Made by a program: the position numbers and the translations under genes | Source: Sulfobacillus acidophilus | GTDB taxonomy: Bacteria > Bacillota > Sulfobacillia > Sulfobacillales > Sulfobacillaceae | Direction of reading: 5' to 3' | Length of the DNA stretch: 53,457 nucleotides | Assembly (NCBI GenBank): GCA_003023745.1 | Contig: PXYV01000017.1 | Span: forward strand, 1-53,457 | The notes under the pieces: generated by a model | Seen by the model: only the letters and a program-made list of their open reading frames with translations | Told to the model about the DNA's origin: nothing | Database searches by the model: none | Shown: positions 7,847 to 14,406 of the stretch, one piece after another | How the letters are laid out: each line of letters begins with the position of its first letter | Position numbering within the stretch: position 1 is the first letter of the stretch

Positions 7847-8557
7847 ATGCAATTGGAAGGCGCGGTAATCACCTGGTTGGGGCATGCGACATTTTTAGTG
7901 CAAACTCCAGCTGGCAAACGCATTGTGATGGATCCGTGGCTGGCCGGCAACCCGAAATGCCCGCCGGAATATCAGAGTCTGGACACGGCAGACATCATTT
8001 TAATTTCACATGGACATTTTGACCACATGGGTAGTGCTGCCGAGCTTGCGAAACGTACTGGGGCTTCGGTGGTGAGCAATTTTGAGATCGGCACGTATCT
8101 GGCTAGCCAGGGGGTGGACAGCACCGTCGGAATGAACAAGGGCGGCACGGTGACACTGGGTGATATTAAGGTAACGATGGTGCATGCGGATCACTCCTCG
8201 GGGATTAGTACTGAAGACGGTGGAACTCTATATGGTGGTGAGGCCGGAGGATTTGTGGTAACCCTGGAAAATGGCCTCACTCTGTACCACGCCGGGGACA
8301 CCAATGTCTTTTACGATATGTCCGTGATTCGCGAACTCTATGCACCTGAGATTGCAATGTTGCCTATTGGAGGCCACTTTACCATGAGTCCGAAAGAGGC
8401 AGCCTATGCTGTCAAACTGTTGCGCCCGAACATGGTCATACCGATGCATTATGGGACTTTTGACGCGTTAAGCGGTACGCCCCAAGCGTTGAAGGATCTG
8501 TTACAGGGCGAGGCGATCGAGGTGTTGTCTTTGGACCCGGGTGGTCAATGCCGGTAG
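7847..8557 (+). CDS. UPF0173 metal-dependent hydrolase (MBL fold)
   Basis: A metallo-beta-lactamase-fold protein of about 236 aa. It has WLGHATFLVQT near the start, the zinc motif SHGHFDHMG (HxHxDH), a later ligand in HAGDT and MHYGTF near the C-terminus, all as in the UPF0173/YtkL group. The ATG at 7847 is preferred because AGAGGTGA lies a few bases before it; a GTG at 7838 overlaps the stop of the HAD gene and also reads in frame. The physiological substrate of the family is not established. Its tail overlaps the nuclease gene by 10 bases, so the three genes 7152-9252 are probably one operon. Confidence 0.92.
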   Translation: MQLEGAVITWLGHATFLVQTPAGKRIVMDPWLAGNPKCPPEYQSLDTADIILISHGHFDHMGSAAELAKRTGASVVSNFEIGTYLASQGVDSTVGMNKGGTVTLGDIKVTMVHADHSSGISTEDGGTLYGGEAGGFVVTLENGLTLYHAGDTNVFYDMSVIRELYAPEIAMLPIGGHFTMSPKEAAYAVKLLRPNMVIPMHYGTFDALSGTPQALKDLLQGEAIEVLSLDPGGQCR

Positions 8558-9252
8558 CGAAAACCACCAAAAACAGCCGACCTCCGCGCAGCTTTCCGCC
8601 GTCTCTGGCGGGAACTTGCTTGCGCTATGCTGTTATGGAAGTCTTGGGATTTGGCCGTCTTATTGATGAGGAAAGCCAACTTGCCATGCATGCCGGGTCA
8701 GCGCTGCATAAGACGTTTCAAGAAGAACTCATGCGTGGGCGGGCCATGTGCCGCGTCGAAGTGGCTGTTAAAGATGAAACCTGGGGCGTTTCAGGACGGA
8801 TGGATGCCTTGCTCGAAACGGGGAAAGGCGCTTTAGTGGTGGAATACAAAACCGTGGCATCGCAGCGGTTTGACGCCATCGCTGCGGATGGCCCGCTCTT
8901 TTCGCACTGGGCTCAATTGCAACTTTATATTGCGGTGGGGCAGCTCGCGGGCGGTGTGTTGGTCGTTGACGAACGACCGCAAGGCAGGCGGATAATTTTT
9001 AGTGCGGACCCCGATCCAAGCTGGACGGTATGGCTTAAGGCGCGCATCAGTCAAGTGAAACAACACCAATCGATGCGAAAATTGCCGGAACGCGAGATTA
9101 GTAGCGCGTGCCTCACGTGTGACCGGTGGCGACGATGTTTCGCCGATCCTGATGTGCGGGACCGTGAGGTTGTGGCGCATCCTCAGTGGGAGCCTAGACC
9201 GGTTGCACCCGATACACGCCGTTTTCATCTCGCATCGGATATTGTGTCATGA
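8548..9252 (+). CDS. Cas4/RecB-like PD-(D/E)XK nuclease, Fe-S type
   Basis: A 234-aa protein with the full Cas4/AddB-like set. Cys24 (AGTCLRY) stands near the N-terminus and a triplet Cys188, Cys191, Cys197 (CLTCDRWRRC) near the C-terminus, the pattern that binds a 4Fe-4S cluster. His54 (GSALHKTFQ), Asp86 (SGRMDALLE), Glu99-Lys101 (EYK) and Gln123...Tyr127 (QLQLY) form the nuclease site. Such proteins cut ssDNA exonucleolytically in repair or in CRISPR adaptation. No cas1, cas2 or repeat array is in the window, so a stand-alone repair role is likelier. It overlaps the UPF0173 gene by 10 bases. No helicase domain is fused. Confidence 0.87.
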   Translation: MPVAKTTKNSRPPRSFPPSLAGTCLRYAVMEVLGFGRLIDEESQLAMHAGSALHKTFQEELMRGRAMCRVEVAVKDETWGVSGRMDALLETGKGALVVEYKTVASQRFDAIAADGPLFSHWAQLQLYIAVGQLAGGVLVVDERPQGRRIIFSADPDPSWTVWLKARISQVKQHQSMRKLPEREISSACLTCDRWRRCFADPDVRDREVVAHPQWEPRPVAPDTRRFHLASDIVS

Positions 9253-9412
9253 TCACCGGGTCGGGATGGGGCCGCTACCGTCAGCCCGTTGCGCTTGTAG
9301 GTTGTGTAACAAAGTCGCTACAATAGCGATGAGTTGCAACGGTGGATTCAGGGCGGGGTGGCGGACAGGTAGAGCAGGTTGCAGATAGTCAGAAGTCGGG
9401 AGATGAGACATA

Positions 9413-9862
9413 GTGCCCAACGCGAAAGTGACGTATCAGGGTAAGATGGTGTTTGAGGGAGTCAGCGGATCGGGACACCGGGTGACAATGGACTCAGCCC
9501 CGGAAGCGGGCGGTGAAAATCAAGGAATTCGCCCCATGGAGACGGTGCTGGTGGGGTTGGGTGGCTGTACCGGCATGGATGTCGTGTCAATATTAAATAA
9601 GATGCGTGTGTCGTTTGCGGCGTTTGATATGGAGATTTTTGGCAAACGGGCAGCCGATCATCCCAAGGTTTATGAGCACATCACCATTCGCTATCGATTC
9701 AATGCCGATAGGGCGGATGCAGAGAAGATTGTGCGAGCGGTGAACCTAAGCCAGGATAAGTACTGTAGTGTTTCGGCAATGCTGGCCAAAAGTGCTCGCA
9801 TTGACGCAGAAATTTACATCAACGACGAAGCCATTACGTCTGTCAGTCATGGGGTCGGGTAG
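9413..9862 (+). CDS. OsmC-family redox protein
   Basis: A 149-aa OsmC/Ohr-fold protein. It has the early beta strands, PMETVLVGLGGCTGMDVVSIL with the first active Cys, and the second Cys in KYCSVSAMLAKSA. The two cysteines reduce organic or fatty-acid hydroperoxides in characterised members. Sequence shape is nearer the YhfA/OsmC group than Ohr. The GTG at 9413 is used; GGGAGATGAG lies just before it. TACAAT at about 9319-9324 could be its -10 box, with no good -35. Confidence 0.88.
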   Translation: MPNAKVTYQGKMVFEGVSGSGHRVTMDSAPEAGGENQGIRPMETVLVGLGGCTGMDVVSILNKMRVSFAAFDMEIFGKRAADHPKVYEHITIRYRFNADRADAEKIVRAVNLSQDKYCSVSAMLAKSARIDAEIYINDEAITSVSHGVG

Positions 9863-9947
9863 GTCCCATTTGACCGTTGGCTGTCAAGAACGTCCAGAGT
9901 GAACCGGACCATGGCGGGCACCCTATTCGTGAAGGGGGGCTTGACGA

Positions 9948-10124
9948 ATGGCAGAGGACAACCAATCAGCTGAATCGTTGCGGCGTTTGAGTCGGCAGCG
10001 GTTTGAAGAGGAGGTTGCGCGTGAACTCGGGATTGATTTGAACACCAGCCAAAGACCAGGACGTGATGGTTCCATGCGGCAAGTGGGTCGAAGCGGTGCA
10101 ACCCCTGTCGATTCTGAGCATTAA
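9948..10124 (+). CDS. Small acid-soluble spore protein-like (alpha/beta type)
   Basis: A 58-aa ORF with AAGGGGGG at 9932-9939, eight bases before the ATG, and a hairpin just after the stop. The centre reads FEEEVARELGIDL, which matches the alpha/beta SASP helix (KYEIAxELGVxL). It is followed by RDGSMRQVGRSG in the place of the usual RxNGSVGGEM. SASPs coat and protect DNA in the spore core. This copy is shorter and diverges in the second helix, so it could be a minor SASP or a relative with another role. It is monocistronic. Confidence 0.62.
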   Translation: MAEDNQSAESLRRLSRQRFEEEVARELGIDLNTSQRPGRDGSMRQVGRSGATPVDSEH

Positions 10125-10131
10125 CGGCTGA

Positions 10132-10170
10132 CGAGGGCGCTCCCTAATGACGTGGAGGCCCTCGCTCTTT
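10132..10170 (+). terminator. Intrinsic terminator after the spore-protein-like ORF
   Basis: CGAGGGC-g-CTCC at 10132-10143 pairs with GGAGGCCCTCG at 10154-10164, giving 11 base pairs with one bulge and a 10-base loop. CTCTTT follows. It separates the ORF from the ychF promoter. Confidence 0.65.
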
Positions 10171-10187
10171 GTGCTTTATCACCTCCC

Positions 10188-10216
10188 TTGGACCGGCTCT
10201 CCCATTTCGCTATAAT
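10188..10216 (+). promoter_or_regulatory. SigA-type promoter of ychF
   Basis: TTGGAC (-35, 10188-10193), a 17-base spacer and TATAAT (-10, 10211-10216) form a near-consensus vegetative promoter 24 bases before the ychF start. It probably also drives hemL. Confidence 0.8.
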
Positions 10217-10239
10217 CGGGAATGGGAATGGAGGATCCA

Positions 10240-11301
10240 ATGGACATTGGACTTATTGGCGTTCAAAGGTCGGGCAAGACGACCATCTTTAACCTATTAA
10301 CGCATGCACAGGTGGATACAAGCCGGTTTGGCAAGGCAGAGTCTCGTCGGGGCTGGGCTGCCGTCCCGGATGAACGATTGTCCTGGCTGGCTTCGCTGTA
10401 TCACCCGAAAAAGGTCACTCCCGCGCAACTGCAGGTGATTGACGTGCCGGGTTTGGCCCATGGCGAATCGGATGGACCCAACCGCTTTCTGAATGATGTT
10501 CGGCTCGTCGATGCGCTGATTCATGTGGTGCGGGCATTTCCCTCAGACCTCGGAGAAGACCCCCATCCGCGGGTGGACTTGGAGGACATGGAGCTGGAGA
10601 TCGGACTGTCCGACTTGGATCTCGTGGAAAAACGTCAGGCGCGCATTAAGGCCGGCAAAAAAGTGACGGCTGAGCACAAGCACGAACTTGAGTTATTAGA
10701 GCAGTTGCATCAGGTGCTAGAAGCCGGTGAGCGGTTAGATCAATTGAGTCTTTCCGATGAGGATCGGCGTCTATTGAGCGGCTATCAGTTTCTCACACTA
10801 AAACCGATGCTCTGGTTAATCAACGTTGATGAGAAAAATTTCCGGTCCGGACAGTGGCCTGACCGAAGTGCGATTGAAGCCATGGCACGGCAAAAGAACA
10901 TACCACTGGTCTTGATGGCTGGTGCCCTGGAACAGGAAATTCAAGAATTGGACGACGCCGATCGCGAAGAATTTATGCGTGATTTAGGCGTGCAAGAGAC
11001 GGGCACGGCGCGGTTGGCGCAAGCCAGCTATCAGCACTTAGGCCTCATTTCTTTTTTAACGGCAGGTGAAGACGAAGTACGGGCCTGGACGATTGCGAAT
11101 GGGACCGTTGCAAAAGAAGCCGCTGGCAAGATCCATTCCGACATTGAGCGGGGTTTTATTCGGGCAGAAGTGGTGGCATTCGCCGATCTCAAGCAGGCTG
11201 GCACCATGTTGAAAGCGCGCGAGCAGGGGTTGGTCCGGCTCGAGGGCAAAGACTATCGCATGCAAGACGGGGACGTTGTGAATTTTCGCTTTAATGTGTG
11301 A
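10240..11301 (+). CDS. ychF: YchF-family P-loop ATPase with TGS domain
   Basis: A 353-aa Obg-related P-loop protein. The G1 loop GVQRSGKTT lies at residues 7-15, IDVPGLAHG is G3, and the nucleotide-specificity motif is NVDE, not NKxD, as expected for YchF, which prefers ATP. A coiled-coil region (about 125-180, rich in Glu and Lys) and a C-terminal TGS domain (LISFLTAGEDEVRAWTI ... KDYRMQDGDVVNFRFNV) complete the family layout. YchF binds ribosomes and dampens the oxidative stress response in other bacteria. The ATG at 10240 follows GGAGGA; an in-frame ATG at 10222 overlaps the promoter region. It is followed by hemL after 15 bases. Confidence 0.94.
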   Translation: MDIGLIGVQRSGKTTIFNLLTHAQVDTSRFGKAESRRGWAAVPDERLSWLASLYHPKKVTPAQLQVIDVPGLAHGESDGPNRFLNDVRLVDALIHVVRAFPSDLGEDPHPRVDLEDMELEIGLSDLDLVEKRQARIKAGKKVTAEHKHELELLEQLHQVLEAGERLDQLSLSDEDRRLLSGYQFLTLKPMLWLINVDEKNFRSGQWPDRSAIEAMARQKNIPLVLMAGALEQEIQELDDADREEFMRDLGVQETGTARLAQASYQHLGLISFLTAGEDEVRAWTIANGTVAKEAAGKIHSDIERGFIRAEVVAFADLKQAGTMLKAREQGLVRLEGKDYRMQDGDVVNFRFNV

Positions 11302-11316
11302 ATCAAGGGGTGAGCC

Positions 11317-12603
11317 ATGCAGTCTGAAACTGGCCGTGAATCGCTCTGGGAGCGGGCGACGCGAATTTTTCCTGGTGGGGTAAACTCTCCGGTGCGGTCT
11401 TTCCGGGGGGTTGGTGGACAACCGTTTTTTGTCCGTGAGGCCCATGATGCGTACCTTGTCGATGAAACAGGCCGATCGTACCTGGACTATGTCATGGGCT
11501 ATGGTCCGCTAATTTTGGGCCATGCGCATCGGCAGGTGGTGAAAGCGGTGCGCGAGCAAGCCCAGCGTGGGCTGGCCTATGGAGTGCCGACGCAGTTGGA
11601 AGTGGAGATGGGCGAGTTCTTGAGTGCGTCGGTGCGTACAGCGGAAATGTTGCGGTTGGTCAACTCGGGCACGGAAGCCACGATGACCGCTCTCCGCATT
11701 GCGCGCGGGGTGACAGGACGCCGCCTTGTGGTTAAATTTGCAGGTTCGTACCACGGTCACCATGACTCGCTTTTGATAAAGGCCGGATCGGGTGCGGCTA
11801 CGCTTGGTGTTCCGGACTCCGCCGGGGTTCCCCCTGAGATTGCCGCCTTGACGTTGACCGTCCCCTATAACGATGCTGAGGCTTTGCGAGCGGTCTTTCA
11901 GCAATATGGCCGCGATATTGCGGCGGTCATTGCCGAGCCGGTCGCGGGCAATATGGGGACGGTGCCTCCGGTCGCTGGATTTCTGGAGACGATTCGCGCG
12001 CTCACCCAACAGTATGGCGCGTTATGGGTCAGCGATGAGGTCATGACCGGGTACCGTGTCAATTTTGGTAGTGTGGCCGAGTCCCGTGGTCTAAACCCAG
12101 ACCTCATCACATTGGCTAAAGTCATCGGTGCGGGGATGCCGGTCGGTGCCTATGGTGGCAAACGTGCGTATTTAGAACAGGTCGCGCCGCTCGGACCGGT
12201 GTATCAGGCCGGGACCTTTTCGGGGAATCCCGTAGCGGTGGCGGCAGGGTTAGCTCAACTGCATGTAATCGCGCAGGAGCGCTTTTACCTCGAATTGGAA
12301 GAGCGCACGAAAACGTTAGCGCAAGGTCTGGTGGAGCGTGGCCGTCGCCATGGCCTCGATGTCTCTGTCAATCAACAAGGGGCCATGATGACGCTGTTTT
12401 TCCGATCGACGCCGCCGCGAAATTTCGCACAGGTGCAACAATCTGACCAAGATCGGTATCGCCGGTATTTTCACGGCATGTTGGAGCGCAATGTCTTCAT
12501 GCCGCCTTCGCCCTTTGAGACAGCGTTTATATCGTCAGCCCATACCGACGACGATGTGGAAATGACGCTAGCGGCGGCGGATGCTGTGTTTCGAACGCTG
12601 TAA
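11317..12603 (+). CDS. hemL: Glutamate-1-semialdehyde 2,1-aminomutase
   Basis: A 428-aa class III aminotransferase. It converts glutamate-1-semialdehyde to 5-aminolevulinate, the first dedicated tetrapyrrole precursor of the C5 pathway, with PLP. It begins with the diagnostic RIFPGGVNSPVRSF. NSGTEATMTALRIAR binds the cofactor phosphate, SDEVMTGYR supplies the PLP-contacting Asp, and Lys268 in LAKVIGAGMPVGAYGG is the Schiff-base lysine. Length and motifs are full. No other hem gene is adjacent; it sits in an apparent ychF-hemL operon. AAGGGGTGA provides the ribosome site. A PLP-dependent transaminase of related type is possible but the start motif argues for HemL. Confidence 0.93.
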   Translation: MQSETGRESLWERATRIFPGGVNSPVRSFRGVGGQPFFVREAHDAYLVDETGRSYLDYVMGYGPLILGHAHRQVVKAVREQAQRGLAYGVPTQLEVEMGEFLSASVRTAEMLRLVNSGTEATMTALRIARGVTGRRLVVKFAGSYHGHHDSLLIKAGSGAATLGVPDSAGVPPEIAALTLTVPYNDAEALRAVFQQYGRDIAAVIAEPVAGNMGTVPPVAGFLETIRALTQQYGALWVSDEVMTGYRVNFGSVAESRGLNPDLITLAKVIGAGMPVGAYGGKRAYLEQVAPLGPVYQAGTFSGNPVAVAAGLAQLHVIAQERFYLELEERTKTLAQGLVERGRRHGLDVSVNQQGAMMTLFFRSTPPRNFAQVQQSDQDRYRRYFHGMLERNVFMPPSPFETAFISSAHTDDDVEMTLAAADAVFRTL

Positions 12604-12639
12604 CCTTGCCCGGGCACGTCGGCCTCGAACAAAGCACCG

Positions 12640-13449
12640 TTAGGGTCGCGATGCCTGTGGCATGGACATGCGAGTTCGGTCGGTTGTCGGGGTTTGGCCA
12701 TACACCATGACGGGAGTGCCAAGGTCGGCAAAGTGCCATAGCCATTGGGCCTCGGCTGGTTCCCCGGTAGGACCGTCAGGGCCTTCGGCGGTTGGCACTT
12801 GTACGCACCCGTGACTGGCGGGCCGGCCAAAGTGATGATTCCACCAAGCTCCGTGAATAGCGACGGCACCGGTGAAATATTGGGCGTAAGGCACGTGTTG
12901 GACGTCCCAGTGATCAGGGCTTTGCGCGGAACCTCCCACCATGTGGTCGTCCAAGACCTTTTTGTAGATCCAGTAAGTGCCTTGTGGCGTTGTCCATTTT
13001 GGCGCGACGCCGGTAGAAACAGCTATCGTACGGATCGTAATGCCGTGGCGTTGCGCGATGAGCTGTTGGGTGGTTAAGTCAATCCCGATCGACCGGTCGT
13101 CGTCGGTCGAAAATCGCACGGAGGTCCGGGTCGGCACCCACGTCACGGCGATGTGCCGCTGAGCGGGCCAGGCGGGGTTCGGCAGAATGACAAAGCGCAT
13201 GTTGTGGCGAGAATAGACGGAAATGAAAACGGGTGGGGTGATGCGCAGATGTTGGCGCACGCTCTGCATGGTTTGAGCGGTTGCGGTGATAAGGGTCACG
13301 GGCATGTCAACTCCCACACGGACAGGCATTGGCGTAAAATGGACCGAAGGCGCTTGGGGTAGTAACAGTGGTTCACCGTGAGGGAAGGTCTGGACGGCAA
13401 GGAAGGTTGTCGTTATCAGCGTAGCGATGAAACCAGCGGGTATCATCAT
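12640..13449 (-). CDS. Secreted L,D-transpeptidase (YkuD domain)
   Basis: A 269-aa protein with a hydrophobic N-terminus (about 5-20) acting as signal or anchor. The middle (about 40-120) resembles no domain I know. The C-terminal YkuD domain (about 128-255) has PKWTTPQGTYWI, His199 in AIHGAWW and the catalytic Cys215 in ASHGCVQVP; family members usually read SHGC-I/V-R, so Gln replaces the Arg here. L,D-transpeptidases form 3-3 cross-links in peptidoglycan, often in spore cortex or under stress. AAAGGAG nine bases before the ATG sets the start. It is divergent from moaD with only 43 bases between the starts and converges with hemL. Confidence 0.88.
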   Translation of the reverse strand: MMIPAGFIATLITTTFLAVQTFPHGEPLLLPQAPSVHFTPMPVRVGVDMPVTLITATAQTMQSVRQHLRITPPVFISVYSRHNMRFVILPNPAWPAQRHIAVTWVPTRTSVRFSTDDDRSIGIDLTTQQLIAQRHGITIRTIAVSTGVAPKWTTPQGTYWIYKKVLDDHMVGGSAQSPDHWDVQHVPYAQYFTGAVAIHGAWWNHHFGRPASHGCVQVPTAEGPDGPTGEPAEAQWLWHFADLGTPVMVYGQTPTTDRTRMSMPQASRP

Positions 13450-13492
13450 TTTAAAGGACTCCTTTGCTGCAGAACCGTTGAGGAGGAGACGA

Positions 13493-13735
13493 ATGGCTGA
13501 GATTACGGTGTTATTCTTTTCGTATGCTGCCGATCGTATGAATGGACGACAGCATCGCTATACGATCGAACCAGGCACGACAATCGGCGATTTGTATAGA
13601 CAGGAAATGGAAGAACGGTTGCAGCAGCCCGTCGCTGCCTTTATGTTTAGCGTCAATGCGGAGTGGGCGGCCCCGTCGCAGATTTTGCACGATGGTGACG
13701 AAGTGGCGGTTATTCCACCGGTGAGCGGAGGTTGA
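13493..13735 (+). CDS. moaD: Molybdopterin synthase small subunit
   Basis: An 80-aa ubiquitin-fold protein that ends in the diagnostic Gly-Gly (PPVSGG). The C-terminal glycine carries the thiocarboxylate sulfur that is passed to precursor Z in molybdopterin synthesis. GAGGAGGAG before the ATG at 13493 marks the start; an upstream in-frame start at 13427 lies inside the divergent gene. The stop is followed two bases later by moaE, its partner in the heterotetramer. Confidence 0.9.
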   Translation: MAEITVLFFSYAADRMNGRQHRYTIEPGTTIGDLYRQEMEERLQQPVAAFMFSVNAEWAAPSQILHDGDEVAVIPPVSGG

Positions 13736-13737
13736 GT

Positions 13738-14178
13738 ATGGATATCGTGCGCATTCAGGACGTGCCAATTGACGTGAATGAGGGAATAGCAGCCATTATC
13801 GATGAACGCGCCGGTGGGGAAGCTATTTTTTTGGGAACGGTGCGCAATGTGTTTGAGGGCAGAGCTAGTCGCGGACTTTTTTACGAAGCCTACCGGGATC
13901 TAGCCGAAAAAGAGATGAAGCGAATTGAAGAGGAGCTCAAACGCGAGTTTGATGTGCTGCACGTAGTCATGGTGCACCGCATTGGGGAGTTGGCTCTGGG
14001 TGAGATTGCAGTCATGGTGGCGGTGAGCGCCGCGCATCGTCACCAAGCGATCCGTGCATGTGAGGCGGGGATTGATCGCATTAAAAGTCGTGTGCCTATC
14101 TGGAAAAAAGAACGATGGGCGGATGGTAAAACGGCGTGGCATGACGATCCCGAGGCTGGTGCGGGGCAGATGAGATAG
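13738..14178 (+). CDS. moaE: Molybdopterin synthase large subunit
   Basis: A 146-aa MoaE. GGEAIFLGTVRN near the start, YEAYRDLAEKEMKRI, VHRIGELALGE, the histidine-rich AVSAAHRHQAI and VPIWKKERWADG, which carries the active-site lysines, are all present. It holds precursor Z while MoaD delivers sulfur. The ATG at 13738 is chosen because GGAGG at 13727-13731 is correctly spaced. Only moaD and moaE of the pathway are here, so moaA, moaC and moeA must lie elsewhere. Confidence 0.94.
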   Translation: MDIVRIQDVPIDVNEGIAAIIDERAGGEAIFLGTVRNVFEGRASRGLFYEAYRDLAEKEMKRIEEELKREFDVLHVVMVHRIGELALGEIAVMVAVSAAHRHQAIRACEAGIDRIKSRVPIWKKERWADGKTAWHDDPEAGAGQMR

Positions 14179-14180
14179 AG

Positions 14181-14291
14181 ATGGGTTGTAAAAAGGTCGT
14201 TCCGTTTCCCCGAAAACGGGTGTTTAGGGCTTGTCCCTGCCATCACTGCCAGGCTATCTTGCACATGGACGCCCACCTCGCAACAGGGTAA
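14181..14291 (+). CDS. Possible 36-aa protein with a CPCHHC cluster
   Basis: An ATG two bases after the moaE stop opens 36 codons. The product is basic at the N-terminus (MGCKKVVPFPRKR) and has a tight Cys/His cluster (RACPCHHC) that could bind a metal. There is no clear ribosome site, so translation would depend on coupling to moaE. No family was recognised and it may be chance. Confidence 0.3.
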   Translation: MGCKKVVPFPRKRVFRACPCHHCQAILHMDAHLATG

Positions 14292-14406
14292 TTTGCTTCT
14301 TGTACGATAGACTGCTTGGTCGAGGATTTCTGTAACTCAGGCAATCTCACTACTGTAGTCATGAAAGTGACCTTTTTGTGATGCCGGACCCAAATGACGC
14401 GGTTAG

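Noticed and set aside
8548..9252. CRISPR-associated Cas4
   Set aside because: No cas1, cas2 or repeat array is in the window, so only a Cas4-like nuclease is claimed.
12640..12680. Terminator hairpin with ATGCC/GGCAT between hemL and the L,D-transpeptidase gene
   Set aside because: It is only five base pairs, lies inside the coding sequence and has no U-tract.
14190..14225. Terminator after moaE (CCGTTT/AAACGG)
   Set aside because: Short stem without a U-tract; it lies inside the possible 36-aa ORF.
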